DNA of 64,000 nucleotides from Gambelia wislizenii (GCA_030847615.1 JAUMIR010000003.1:28270501-28334500), one strand, 5' to 3'; numbered from the stretch's first letter, positions 33,410 through 44,866 are shown. The notes: generated by a model from the sequence alone, not told the origin. A program made the numbers and translations.

Positions 33410-33928
33410 GGGCTTATCTACGCTAGCCAGGATAAGCTGACTCCCTGCTGGCATATCCTGTTTGCAGAGTTGGCCTGTTCTTCCCCCATTACCTCAATGA
33501 AACAGGCCAGAGTCCAAACAGAATGTTGGACTGTCGCTGCAGCTGCCACCATTTTCCTTGCTCTGCTGAGTCCAGGGGAAGTAAGTGCACCATGTGACAA
33601 ACCCCTTGCATGTGATAAGCTTTAGTTATATGCTGAGGGACTGCTGCCAGACCCAGAAGAGTAAGGACGGACAGCAGTAGCAGCAAGGGCCGGTTTGCTG
33701 GATGGTCCTAATCTGTTTTTTTCCCATGGTAATGGATTAAAGCAGGTATTATTGTAAATTTTATTCAGCCCTACCCTGGCTTTCCCCCTGTCTGAACCCT
33801 GTATGTGCCTCGGAGGTGGTGAGGGTGCCTGAGGGTAGAATGGGGAAAAGCCTATGTGTCATATGGACCGAAGGGTTCTGAGACAGGGGGGAAAAAGCAG
33901 GGGGTATTCAGCCTATGTAGATAAGCCC
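33410..33928 (+). repeat. TIR element A (GGGCTTATCTAC)
   Basis: Perfect 12-bp inverted ends GGGCTTATCTAC with CAA duplicated at 33407-33409 and 33929-33931. Internal features are GCATATCCTGTTTG, CAGAATGTTGGACTGTCGCTGCAGC, a GTTTTTTTCCCATGG stretch and GGATTAAAGCAGG. 519 bp, non-coding. An inverted relative lies at 34858-35372. Confidence 0.75.
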
Positions 33929-34857
33929 CAAGTCATGTTGAGCAACTTCTGAGGGCCCAAGTGCCATTTTTGTCCTCTCTTGGTGGTCCACACACCCATT
34001 CTGCCTGCCCTAAGCCCCCTCCCAACAGCTTGTCATTGGTCTTGCAACAGGGGCTGGTGTGTTTGAAGGTGCAGCTTCAACTTCTTGAACACCAAACAGC
34101 TGTCGGGCTGCATGTAGAAACATTCAAGCTGCCCTGATGTACCTGGGGAGAAGGGACAGCACCTGTGATATAGGTGACTCCTTCTTTCCCAGGTCTAAAA
34201 GGGCAGCTGGAACATGCCAAGGTACACTCCACCTCAAAGATCCCCCAGCAGCTATTGCACATGTGGGAAAAAGGAAGGGACAACAGCAGATTAAGTATGC
34301 TGCTGCTCCACCTGTCTGCTTATTGTATTTTAGCTAAAGGCAGCAGTGAAGGCAGGGGTTCATCACTTGTAGCTATCACTGAGTGTGTGATTGTTGATGA
34401 TAGCAAGGTTATCTATCAAAGAGGAATTTCTTCTCCTAGTAACCCCAGGAAAAATTAGAAGGCCACGCTGGTGAATCAAGGATCCAACTTTATGGAAAGA
34501 AATGCATTTCTGTTCCACAACCTGACAGGGTGTGTTCAGAATTTGAAAAAAGTGGAAGACTGAGCTTGGTGCTCATACACTCTAATACTGTTTTTTAAAA
34601 ATTGCGAGGTCATGTACATTGCACATGTTCCAGGATAACTTTCCATACAACGAACATTTCTAGCAGATTTTTTGGTTATCTTTCCAGGCCAGGCATCTAA
34701 ACTGGCCTTCTACCAACTCCTTCCATGCAAAAAACCCAGTCCTTGTTTCTTGCTATGAGAAAGCCCTTAACACTTATGTGTCAGGGAGGAACTAAATATT
34801 CTGAGTGTAACCTTTGCTGTGTTCCCTTGTTTTTCTGTAGAAAAATCCATGAGACTA
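33929..34857. other. No recognised feature between the paired TIR elements
   Basis: Open frames at 34077-34458 overlap on both strands and have no family features. Confidence 0.4.
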
Positions 34858-35372
34858 AGGCTTGTCAACATGGGCTTGCAGTCCATACAAGGCAGGGCAT
34901 TTGCCACATTCTGCCCCTGGGCAGTCCTTATGACCCTTGGGGCAGAAACAGGGCTGAAACAGGAAAGCTGGAAGAGGGTCCGATAACACATTTTAATATA
35001 ATGCCTGTTTAAAACTGTTTCCGTGGGGAGGAAACAGACCGGGCCTTGCAAGACCGCAGGAGCCTGTCCAGGCAGACTGGCCATTGGTAAAACTGCTGGT
35101 CTGCCTCACTGTCTTCGAAGGTAGGAAGGAGTCCTGCAGCATGTGATCAAGGTTGGTCACATGCAGGGGGCCTTGATCACATGTTGTGGGCCCCCTTCTT
35201 GCCTTCCAAGACAGTGAGGAAAATGGTGGCAGTGGTGGCTGCAGCGACAAGCTGGCATGCCTATCTGGACTCCAGCCTGTTTTGTCAAGGGAATTGAGGA
35301 GACATGGGCCTGATCTTCAGCCAGGATATGCCGGCGGGGAGCTGGCGTATCCTGGCTCAAGTAGATAAGCTC
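34858..35372 (-). repeat. TIR element B, inverted relative of element A
   Basis: On minus it starts GAGCTTATCTACTTGAGCCAGGATA and includes CCGGCATATCCTGGCTG, GGCTGGAGTCCAGATAGGC, TGTCGCTGCAGCCACC, then GTTTCCTCCCCACGGAAACAGTTTTAAACAGGCATTAT in the order of element A. The left end AGGCTTGTCAAC is diverged. Confidence 0.7.
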
Positions 35373-35619
35373 TAAGGCTGATGACACACTGAAGAAATAA
35401 TTCAGTTTGACACCGCTTTAACTGCCATGGTTCAATGCTATAGAATTCTAGGATTTGTAGTTTTGTTAGATATTTAGCCCTCTCTGTCAGAGCACTCTGG
35501 TGCCACAACAAACTACAAATCCCAGGATTATGTACGATGGAGCCATGGTGGCAAACTGCATTAATGCTGTTAATAGTGTCAAACTGCATTAATGCTGCTG
35601 TGTGTCAGCAGCCTTAGAC
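35373..35619. repeat. hAT-like palindromic MITE
   Basis: TAAGGCTGATGACACACTG..AATAATTCAGTTTGACACCG on the left, mirrored by TGTCAAACTGCATTAATGC..GTGTGTCAGCAGCCTTA on the right. GATTTGTAGTTTTGTT faces AACAAACTACAAATC in the middle. The last arm contains a short internal duplication (TGCATTAATGCTGTTAATAG). Confidence 0.8.
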
Positions 35620-36107
35620 TCACACTTCTACAGAGATGTTAGCATTTTTCTAAATTAGCCCAAGAGAAGCTATGTTAGCGTTCCCATCACTCTCCAATGA
35701 GCAATCATAGGAATGCCCTTCCACCTCTTAACAGTAGTTTCTAGTGAACCGTTTCACTGGCCACTGATGGCTGCATTCCTATGTTTAAATTGTATAGGAT
35801 TGTAGAAAATCTGAATAAACCATAAAACATCTGGCACAATTGGCTGTGTGAATTAGCCTTTCTGTCCCCAAGATGACTTTCAGTTAAGAATGAATATTCA
35901 GGACCTCTTGGGTGACTTGAATCAACTATCTGAAAATGTTTTCTGTGAACATTTGAAAGAATTCTCCTCTTCACTTTCCTCCACCAGAGGGCCATCTTTT
36001 TTAACTAACATTCTCTGATTATTTGTTGTTGCTGATTACAAGGTCTGTCTATTAAATAATGAGACTGATACAGTAACCCATCTTTATGTATATGTATTAC
36101 AATTCTA

Positions 36108-37195
36108 ATGCTTGTCGCCTTCAATATACTCCCTGTTCACACTCACACACTGATGCAGTCTTGTTTTGCACTGGTCGAAGGCATGGAACAGACCAGTTTC
36201 TGTCAGCTGTTTCAACACATCTACCATGTTCTTCTTTACTATATTAACTGATTCAAAACATATTCCTTTAAGCACTGATTTCACTTTAGGGAAAAGGAAA
36301 AAGTTGCATGGTGCCAAATCTGGCCAATATGGAAGATGTTCAAGTGTACTAATGTGTTTATTGGCCAAAAACTGCTTCACAGAAAGTGCTGTGTGAGCAG
36401 GCACATTGTATTGATGAAGAATGAAATCACTTTTCCATAGTTATGGCCTTTTTCCCCCTGACTCTTTTTCTCAGCTTTCTCAAAACTTCCTTATCATTAT
36501 GCTGATTCACTGTTTTGCCTTCTGGAACCCATTCTGCCAAAATTATGCCCTTGATGTAAAAAAACAAAAAAACAAAAAACAAAAAACAAAAAAAACACCA
36601 ATGGGCATGGCTTTGAATGTCCACTTGCTCTGATGTGCTTTTTTCATTCTTGGTGATGATGGTGTTTTCCAGTGCATTGACTGTCATTTTGTCTCAGGAT
36701 CGTACTGGAAGATCCAGGTTTCATCACAAGTGATAATTTTTTTGGAAAAGGTTTGGGTCCACCTCAAGTTGCTGCAGAATGTCAATTTTCCTTGCAGCAC
36801 TCTTTTTGCTCTGGTGTGAGAACCCTAGGGACCATCTTGGCACAATTTTTTCTCATGTTGAGATCCTCATGCAAATTTTTCCACACAGTTTCTTTGTCAA
36901 TGTTCACAGCTTCAGCTTTCATTCGGACACTGAGTTGGTGGTCTCCTTGAACAATCTGGCAGATTTTTCCTGCAGTTTCTTTGGTTCTTGAAGTGGAAGG
37001 TCGTCCAGGGCATTCATCGTCTTCCACATTCTCATGTCCTTCTCTGAATCTTTTGTGCCACTCAAAGACATGTGTACAAGACACACAGTCTTTCCCGTAG
37101 GCCTCAGTAAGCATTTGAAAAGATTCCATTAGTGTTTTGTTCATTTTTACTAAAAATTTCAAATTCACATGCTGCTCGACTTTTAAACTTAGCAT
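36108..37195 (-). pseudogene. Mariner transposase, catalytically dead and frameshifted
   Basis: The N-terminus (from about 37165) is open: VNLKFLVKMNKTLMESFQML, then VFEWHKRFREG, DDECPGRPSTS, and SVRMKAEAVN, the paired helix-turn-helix DNA-binding region of mariner. The middle is broken by frameshifts and an (AAAAAC)n expansion at 36546-36590. The C-terminus (36404-36108) has PAHTALSVKQFLA, YWPDLAPCNFFLFPKV, and the terminal REYIEGD. Mariner uses a DD34D triad. Here the second Asp (usual HDNAPAH) is Tyr (QYNVPAH) and the third (LAPxD) is Asn (LAPCN). The element cannot catalyse transposition. Confidence 0.92.
36546..36590. repeat. (AAAAAC)n simple repeat in mariner
   Basis: A-rich run with C every six to eight bases, inside the former transposase frame. 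Confidence 0.8.
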
Positions 37196-37488
37196 TTTTC
37201 TGGCACACAGCAGACAACACAGCTGCTTTAAATGACAACTAACAATTATCTGAATGGCCGAGAGTGTTGTTTAGGCATGTTTGTCATGCAGGTTCAGACA
37301 TGTTCAAGGCCACCACTCAAGTGTTCACAATCAGTTCACAATCAGTTCTCCCTGAGTTCTTTTGTCTGAAAGGTAGAAACAGAGTCTGGTTATTTAATAT
37401 ACAGACCTTGTACACTCCCAAAGCTGCTCGAGGGTTTTGAATTCCCCCCCCATTAATATTTGGTGAAACGCCCTCACCCCATTTCATA

Positions 37489-37817
37489 GGAGATTTTCAG
37501 ACAGCGTTTAACAGTGCATACCACGGGATGAGGTCCCGGGAGAGGAATGGCGCTCTTGCGTGGCAGGGGGTCATTTTCGGATGCCGTTGTCCATCTTCCA
37601 GGATCCTTCATTGCACATCCATGAAGCTTGGGAAGCAGCCGTGCCATATTTTAAGCACGGAAGTTGCCCATGCTTAAAATATGGCACGGCCTCTTCCAAA
37701 GCTTCACGGATGTGCAACGAAGGATCCCGGAAGAGGGACGATGGCATCCGAAAATGACCCCCTGCCGCGGGACCTCATCCCGTGGTAGGCACTGTTAAAC
37801 GCTGTCTGAAAATCTCC
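37489..37817. repeat. Palindromic MITE, GGAGATTTTCAGAC ends
   Basis: Arms of about 165 bp are almost perfectly inverted (GGAGATTTTCAGACAGCG, GTTTAACAGTGC, ACCACGGGATGAGGTCCCG, GGATGCC, ATATGGCACGG). Flanked by ATA on both sides (37486-37488, 37818-37820), consistent with a 3-bp duplication. The left arm has about 20 extra bases near 37538-37560. Confidence 0.85.
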
Positions 37818-37827
37818 ATAGTCCTAT

Positions 37828-37882
37828 AAACCTGGCAGCTTCAATGCCTTTGGGGTGCTAAATCCACTCTGGGTTTTAATGT
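37828..37882. repeat. Half copy of the 5161-5322 hairpin MITE
   Basis: CTGGCAGCTTCAATGCC..TCTGGGTTTTAATG parallels CTGGTGGCTTCCATGCC..TCTGGGTTTTATTTG at 5169-5222. Confidence 0.45.
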
Positions 37883-38465
37883 AAGTCTTAAAGGAACTAT
37901 TTAAGGTGTTGAACCCTATCCCCCAAGCATTGGATAGCTTATTTATAGCTCAGATAACCCCCATGGGAGCTCCACTGTCTCTATCTGTGAACAGAGATTA
38001 CTGTAAGATCATTTTCACTCATTTCTGGTTTTATTCTCTGCGCTCCTATACCAGGGGTTCACTTATGAGACTTCGTGCACTGTATTTTTAAGCATGACAG
38101 CCTGCATATGAAAGTGAGCGAGTGGGTGGGAAGCAAAGAACTAATTAATGTAACATATCCTTGAATGCCAGCGGAGGGACAGTCCCACTGCCGGGTCCTG
38201 CTTTCTGTCCTTTGAAGAGAAGGCTGCCCTGAGGAAGCAGTTTTTAGATCTGCTTGTTGCCTCCTGTTTGCTTGAGCCTGGAGTTTCAAGACATGATGTT
38301 TGAAGCTTATCAGTAGACATTCCTGTATTTGCATAGTCAGGTATAACATTCCAGCTTTCATGTAAAATCACAATCATTTTTGTGTCTCTGAGAGCATAAT
38401 TATCCTTGACTTTACAGTTCCTTAGTATGCACTGAATATGGACTGGATTATCTATATTCTTCTTA
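37883..38465. other. No recognised feature
   Basis: Minus frame 38059-38361 (100 codons) has no family motif and I treat it as chance. Confidence 0.4.
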
Positions 38466-38692
38466 ATTGTTGGTGTGTACCTTCAAGTCAGTTCTTATTT
38501 ATGGCAACCCTAAGGGGACCCCATCATAGGGTTTTCTTGGCAAGACTTGTTCAGAGGGGCTTTGTCATTGTCCTCCTCTGAGGCTGAGAGTGTGTGACTT
38601 GACCAAGGCCACCCAGTGAGTTTCCATGGCTGAGCAGGGATTCAGACTCTGGTCTCTTGGAGTCCTAACTCAGACATTTACATCATGCTGGC
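38466..38692 (-). repeat. BovB-tailed tRNA/CORE SINE
   Basis: TTGTTGGTGTGTACCTTCAAGT tail, ATCATAGGGTTTTCTTGGC, GACTTGACCAAGGCCACCC, and head with TCTTGGAGTCCTAAC. Confidence 0.87.
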
Positions 38693-40158
38693 AATTTTTC
38701 TACCATCTCTAAAATGATCTTAAAATAATCTTTAAAATGAGACACTTTTGACACTGGGCAGGGCAATCCTAAATATCTCAGAAAGCTCTGATGCCCAAGA
38801 TATTCAGAGCCCTACTGGGCTCAAGCTTGCAGGATAGAAGTGAAGAACAAGCAAGGTTATTACTCCCTTTCTCCCACCCTAACTCACTCACTCCTGCTAA
38901 AACTTGTGGGACGGAAATTACTGATAGGGGCTCCAGAATTTCCAGCCAGTTTTAGGCATATTACCAGCCAACTCAGCAGATGGTTGGGTAGGTGAATTCT
39001 GTTATAGCTGAATCCTGTTAACAGGACAATATTTTTTGGGGGGGGAATTCCATACATATGGGTGCACTTTCCCAGAATTTCCCCTTCTCTCTCAAACTCA
39101 GGATAAGGCATCATAATCTTGGGCTCAGTTAGATGGGAGAATTAATTGCGGAAAACAGTGCATTGCCTCACTATCACAGCAGTGTTCATTCGTCCCCATG
39201 ATGCATTCTCAAGATCACTGACATGGGAAGCTATCCAAGACTGAAGTTCATGCAGAGCATGTCCATGAAAAAAGATGGTGGCCATGAGTGAATTACCTGC
39301 ATTATTATTCCCCCAAAGTGCCTCCATTTCCATTATTTTTTTTGCCTTGTTAAATGAGAGGTGCAGAAGAGCGCTGCTATATATTTGCTCCACCACTCGA
39401 AAATAGTGCACAATCACTTCAGGGAAAGACAACAATGGTCGCTGGCAAGTCCGCCTCCATGCACATCCGACCAATCATGTTTTGACTCCCTGGATGTGCC
39501 CCAATTCAAATTGGTTGTTCAAATGGGCTGTAATGCACATTTTTGCATATATATATATTTTAAAAAAGATCATGAGAAACAGCAAAAGTTGTTATCACAA
39601 AGTACTTGGAGTTTTTGCCCCCCCCCTCCTTCCTAACATGGTGAATCTCGGCAGGAGTTCATCTAGACAAAAGGTATTCCCCTCACATTCCTTTAGATTT
39701 TGTTCACCATCTAGACAACACCATGTAAAGCTGTGACATGCAACTGTCCAATCAAAGAGAAGGAGAATCCAATTAAAGTAGACTAAAACAGACACATTTT
39801 GTTATCAAAAGGGAACAGACTATGAAAGGGATTCTCAACAAATCAATGGAATATATGTAACTGCAATGAACTATACAATTGGAATAAACCCACTTATGTC
39901 TTTATTGAAATCTAACTAGCTGTTTAACATTCCATCCATTTCCCACTAAATGTGTGGCAGTGTCAGGATGATGCATAGGATTGTGATAAATAGAAGTCAG
40001 GAAGGATATATGCCAGGCTTTAACAAGGATGGGATAGGTATACAAAAGGCTCCTGCTTTCACTTTTGTTACACCTTGATCATGCTGTCTTTGACTCTAGT
40101 TTCTCACCACACTGTAGACTGCTCAGCTTGTTATTCCCTGCTCAGCTTGTTATTCCTG
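38693..40158. other. Unassigned
   Basis: 39128-39620 looks repeat-like (GGGCTCAGTTAGATGGGAGAAT near 39121 resembles the terminus at 43476), but I found no matching right end. G-run at 39039-39046, C-run at 39618-39626, (TA)n near 39548-39560. Confidence 0.4.
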
Positions 40159-41185
40159 TTGTTACTTGCAACAGAGTCATCTTCTACTTATGGTGACATT
40201 ATTAATGACAGACATCCAAGAGCTTTGGTCATCAACCAAATCTTTCAAATTCAGATCTTTCATATTCAAGGGCAGCCATGGCTTTCTTGACTGAGGAGAT
40301 TTTCACACGGGCTATATATCCCGTGGCAGGAACAGAACAGGGTCGGGAAAGGTTTTCCCTTTCGGACGACGTTGACCCCGTTCTGTCCTTCATCTGTCCT
40401 ACTCCCGTGACTGTTCCAGAACAATGTAATCACGATTTTTCATTGTGAATAGACCTCCCGTTCCGTCACTATCACGGAATCACAGGTGTGCGAACAGGAG
40501 CCCCGTTCCTGTTCCGAAATGACAGCCGTGGAGGGGAGGTCCGTTCCGAGCACTTCCTGGTACGATCTGGACATCGAGGTAAGTGGCACCCTTTATTTTA
40601 CCCTCCCTGTTTTGATTATGTGATTTAAAGAGTGCTTTTGTGCTTGGTGAACTGATTTTATGTTTGGGGGAGTTTTATTTTTTAAATTTACTGTCCGGCG
40701 TTATCACGTGATAACGTGATAACGTTTCAGATGGCCGGTCGTAAAAGCAGCCTTACGACGGCTGCATTTACGGCCAGCAAGCAAGGGGAGGGGGAGCCCG
40801 TTCCTGCTGCGGAATTAAGGTGAGTGTGCAAAAGATTTATGTTATTCCGTGGCAGGAACGGGAGAGGAGGTAGCGGGGCAGTAACGGGACATTTTGGCCC
40901 CGTGTGAAAATCTCCTGAGTCAATCCACCTATAGTGCCATCTCCCTCTTTTCCTCCTGCTTTCCACTTTACCAAACATTATTGTCTTTTCCAATGAGGTA
41001 GTTGTCTCATGATATGCCCAAATTAAGATAGCCTCAATTTAGTAATATTTAGTAAAATAACAGTCCTCCTGTTAGCTTTCTTCACTATTCAGCTTTCATA
41101 CTCTACACAACAATATAATAGTCTGGATGATTCTGACTTTGGTATTTAATTATATGTCATTGCTCAGCTTCCTTACACTCGTGTC
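40159..41185 (-). pseudogene. BovB LINE fragment split by a TIR element
   Basis: Two pieces read on minus. The upstream piece (41185-40916) has YESWIVKKANRR near 41070-41105, then KTIMFGKVESRRKRGRWHYRW near 40930-40990. The downstream piece (40291-40159) carries the 3' UTR with CTCTTGGATGTCTGTCATTAAT, GTCACCATAAGTAGAAGATGAC and the GCAAGTAACAAC tail. Between them sits the element at 40295-40915 with TGA duplicated on each side. Joining the two flanks gives a continuous BovB sequence, so the insertion postdates BovB. Confidence 0.8.
40295..40915 (+). repeat. Non-autonomous TIR element inserted in BovB
   Basis: Ends GGAGATTTTCACACGGG and its perfect 17-bp inverse, with TGA duplicated at 40292-40294 and 40916-40918. 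GC-rich (GTTCC, CCCGT and CGTGATAACG repeats near 40700-40730). Contains GGACATCGAGGTAAGTGG at 40567-40584, a strong splice-donor-like site also found in related copies. No transposase frame. TIR identical in kind to 7708 and 37489; superfamily unresolved. Confidence 0.85.
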
Positions 41186-41211
41186 ACACTAATTGTTTGC
41201 AGCTAAACTAA

Positions 41212-41802
41212 AGAGATTATCAGATGCACTAAACATGGTGTTACACAAATGCCAGGAGATTGCTAAAGGGCTTCACTTTCACATGATGTTCTTCCCCTGT
41301 CATCATGCACCTGTGCTGCTTCCGTTCCGCCAGCACTGCTTTTTATTCACAAGCTAAGCTGTTCTGTTTCTGTAACGGAATGACATGCTTCTGAAAAGGT
41401 GCCCTGTTATGCTGGTGCGATGCCAGCGTCAATGGGAGGTTCATGCCATAACACTTCCGAGTGAGATTGGGACATCCAGGTAAGTGACTTACTTTTTTGT
41501 ACCTTCCTCGGGTTAGTTGGGATGTTTTGTGTTTTTGTGCTTGCTGTAACTTTTGGATGTGCATTTTGATCTTACCTTTTCAATTTCCCATGCACTTGTC
41601 CTCTCGCGAGAACAGCCAGAATTTCAAACCAGGAAGTGAATGGAGCTCCATTCGAGCTCCATTCACTCCCGAGGTGTTGGGCAAACACAGTGAAGGTAGG
41701 ATTGAAACTTTTTCTTACTGTGCTGGGATGGGGATGGTAGAGAGGTGGGAGAGGAGATTGCAGGATGGGAACGCTTTTTCCATCCCCTTCTGAAAATCTC
41801 CT
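41212..41802 (+). repeat. Related TIR element
   Basis: Left end AGAGATTATCAGATG, right end (rc) CAGGAGATTTTCAGAAG. Internal GGGACATCCAGGTAAGTGAC at 41471-41490 parallels 40567-40584. The segment GAATGGAGCTCCATTC near 41638-41668 is palindromic and recurs, inverted, in the copy at 52860. No coding sequence. Confidence 0.7.
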
Positions 41803-42019
41803 GTTTTGTGCAAAATGGATCATTACAACCTGATCCTGACCTGTCTAATTTTGGGCCCAAGTCTGATAGCATTTTGACATGTATTTAGAGTTATTCATTC
41901 ACTCAATGTATACTGCACCTTTCTCTTGCCAAGGGACACAGCTTCTCTGCAGTGAACCAACGTGTACCAATAAATTAAGAGACAAAAAGTAACACAAAAC
42001 ATGAATTTCATCAGTACAA

Positions 42020-42440
42020 GGGATGCAAATCATCATAAATTTAGGTCTTGCAGGCCAAAAAGAATATTTTTGTCATTTTTCTCTGTGCTGCAAAACAGTC
42101 ATTGAACATTATACAGTTTTCAAAGACTATTTGCAGTTAGGGACTTATTCTGTGCAAGAAAAGCATATTTTTGGCACCTAAATGGGACATAAAAATCCTA
42201 CTGTTTGTGCAGGAAACTTGTTTCCCATGCAGAAATATTGTTCCCTGTGCAGAAAATGCTGTTTTCTGATTAGGAAATTTGTCATTTTCTCTGCAAAAAA
42301 TACAAGCATTTCCCAGCTGTGGAACTTCTTGTCTATCCAGGATTCCCTTCATCAGGGTTTCTTGACACTTGAGTAACCCAGTTTGTGACCATTCTTCGAA
42401 TATTTTTTAAACCTTCTTTTCATCCCTAACCAGTGCAGGT
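42020..42440 (+). repeat. Unnamed repeat with CTGTGCAGAAAA subrepeats, copy 2
   Basis: TTTGTGCAGGAAACTTG, TTTCCCATGCAGAAATA, CCCTGTGCAGAAAATGCTG and CTCTGCAAAAAATAC appear in succession at about 42205-42302. Confidence 0.5.
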
Positions 42441-43060
42441 AGCTGTTATATCCTCAAAATATATGTAGCAGATATGGGGTTAATCTGCTCATAGATGTAT
42501 CAGTCTGCTCTGATGGCCTGTATTATCCAACTGAATGCATTCCAAAACTTCGAAGAAGTGGTATATTATTTTTAGGCAGTACCACATTATTAAGAAACTG
42601 GAATAGAAAAAAAAAAGAAAAAAAAGGGATACTGCTTAATGGGGCCATCCACCTGGTACCCATCCAGATGACCTTCATTCAAAATGCTATTTTTAATGAA
42701 GCATAAAGAAGATGCATAACAATTGGATCCCAAACCTAATGGCACACAAGGGAGGCTCAAATTCAGCCCCAATGCAAAGGGGTGTAACTTTACTGGCTGG
42801 CTTCCCAGGCTTAATTCAGCCTCATTGCTCTCTGATGAAATACTACAATTGAAGCACTATCACAAGGCTAAGAAGCAGGTTGGTGACACAGTGAATAGGC
42901 TGGCCATGAAAAAATACAAGAAGTTATGTTTCTAGAGAATGTTGCTGGCAGTTCCTGGGAGAGATTTAAGACCTTTGCACTAGGCTTCTGATTATTTAGT
43001 AATTATATCTCTATCTTGTGTTTCTTCCAATGAGTAGAATGCCATGGATGTGGCTTAGTG
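42441..43060. other. No recognised feature
   Basis: Unassigned AT-rich sequence with an A-run at 42607-42625. Confidence 0.4.
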
Positions 43061-43440
43061 ATGAAACAAATATTCATAATTATTCATTCCCAGCTGGGAA
43101 ACCCTGTGAGGAAAAATAATAGACCAGTGAAAAAATTGCTTTATTTTATCTAGGTATTCAAATATCCCAAAGTTTGCTGAGGAAGTATTCTGTGGAGAAA
43201 AAAAAAACTTTTTGGGAGGGGAAAAAAACATTCTTTGCATATAAAATGGATTTCCTGACCAGAAAACAGGTTTTTGTGTATGTGTAAAAAGATGTTTTCC
43301 GCCACAGAATAATTCTTTCACAATGGTTCAGGATGTTCATATATGGAGAGAATACTGTGGAGGGAGAAACTTACCATAAATATTTGTCCTTGAATAGAAG
43401 AATGAAATAGTCCAGGATTTGCATCCCTAATATGGCTTCC
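43061..43440 (-). repeat. Unnamed repeat with CTGTGCAGAAAA-like subrepeats, copy 3
   Basis: Minus-strand relative of 42020-42440: TATTCATAATTATTCATTCCCAGCTGGGAA end, TTCTGTGGAGAAAA, CAGAAAACAGG and GCCACAGAATAATTC blocks. It sits immediately left of the large palindrome. Confidence 0.45.
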
Positions 43441-44610
43441 CCCCCCTCCTCCCTTTATCCTCACAGCAAAATAGAGGGCTCAGTTACACGGCAGTTTTTA
43501 TCCCGGGAAGAACTGAGATATCATCATCTCAAATCTGTCTCGTATTGTTCCCATGATTTGTCCCAGGTAGCAAAAGTCTCGGTTTTTTGTGATTGTTGTT
43601 TACACTTACTGCCATCCTGGGAAAGGGGTACACATCAGAAATGAATTACAATTGGTTGTATCTTGGAGGGGGAGGGCTTGCAAGGGAAGCCTGGCAATTC
43701 AGGATCTGCCATTTTTGTATTGCCCTCTGTAGGGTCCTCCACTGCCTCCAAAGCCCAGTTGGCAGAAGCTGCAGCCAACTGAGAGCCAGGTGATGGCAAA
43801 GGCTGGCAGGAGTGAGAGGCCAACCAGGAACAACCCCCAAGGCCAGTCACCCTGTGGATCGCCTTTGGAAGTGCTTCGCAGGCAGGGATCTGAGCGGTGG
43901 GGCTGGGTGCTTGCCCACATGTCTTTTCCTGCTCATCCCCATGCCAGAGGAGGAGGAAGCAGCGGCAGAGGAGGAGAGTCTTGGAAAGGCTCCCTCTGGG
44001 AAGAAAGGCAGGGAGGCATCATTGAGGGGAGGTGAATATGGGGGAGAGGGACCCCGATATTTCAGCTAAACTAAACATTTTTTGTCCTCATTGTTTTCAA
44101 TCGGAGAGCATGAAGTGCATGCCAAATTCTCTCCTTGAAATCCTCGGGATGTAAAACCCTAGATGTCCTTGGGGGGGGGGGAAGAGGCATGCTTGTGGTG
44201 TTAGTAGAAACGTGGACCCCATGCGTAGGGGAAGCCCCATCGAGCGCAATGGGCCTGGCTTGCCTGCCTCCATCCAAAGAGGAGCATCTTTTTTTGGCCT
44301 CCCTTGGATTTCATTCCCTCCCTTCAAAACCAAGGAGACCCCAAAGCACCAAGGGGGGGGGAGAAGTTCCTTTCTTTGTAGTCCCACTCAAGCCAGAAAT
44401 GCCGGGGGTCCCTCTCCCCCATAGTCACCTCCACTTGACGATGCCTCCCTGCTTTTCTTCCCAGAGGGTGCCTTTCCAAGACCCTCCTCCTCCTCCAGCA
44501 TGGGGATGGGCAGGAAAAGACAGGGGGGTGAGCGCCCAGCCCAACTGATCAGGTCCCTGCTCATGAAGCGCTTCCAAAGACACCATCAGTTTTATTTGGG
44601 AGTAAGTTAT

Positions 44611-44765
44611 CTCAGAGCGTGGTGGGGTCTCCTTCCTTGGAGGTCTTTAAACAGAGGCTGGATGGCCACCTGTCAGGGATGCTTTGATTGTGTATTCCTG
44701 CATGGCAGGGGGTTGGACTGGATGGCCCTCGTGGTCTCTTCCAACTCTACAATTCTATGATTCTA
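44611..44765 (+). repeat. CR1 LINE 3' end inside the palindrome
   Basis: Starts at CTCAGAGCGTGGTGGGG in the last codons, ends with ATTCTATGATTCTA. It is missing from the left arm, so it inserted after the palindrome formed. Confidence 0.92.
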
Positions 44766-44796
44766 AGTTTTCTTAGCACCAGCCTGACTCTGTTGA

Positions 44797-44866
44797 GCAG
44801 GGTTCGAGTCCCCTTGCTTGGCCATGGAAACCCCTGGGCAAGTCATACTCTCTCAGCCTCCTCAGC
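44797..44866 (+). repeat. BovB-tailed SINE fragment
   Basis: GGGTTCGAGTCCCC box B, GGCCATGGAAACCCCTGGGCAAGTCA, CTCTCAGCCTC; head and tail both incomplete. Confidence 0.65.

Larger units (their letters stand above)
36039..37410 (-). mobile_element. Mariner transposon, complete ends, dead
   Basis: Inverted terminal repeats CAAGGTCTGTCTATTAAATAA (left) and its inverse at the right, flanked by the TA duplication at 36037-36038 and 37411-37412. The length of 1372 bp is normal for mariner. It encodes the remains of one transposase on the minus strand. Confidence 0.93.

Noticed and set aside
38059..38377. Overlapping minus-strand frames of 100 and 78 codons
   Set aside because: No recognisable domain, and both frames are open over the same bases, which argues for chance.
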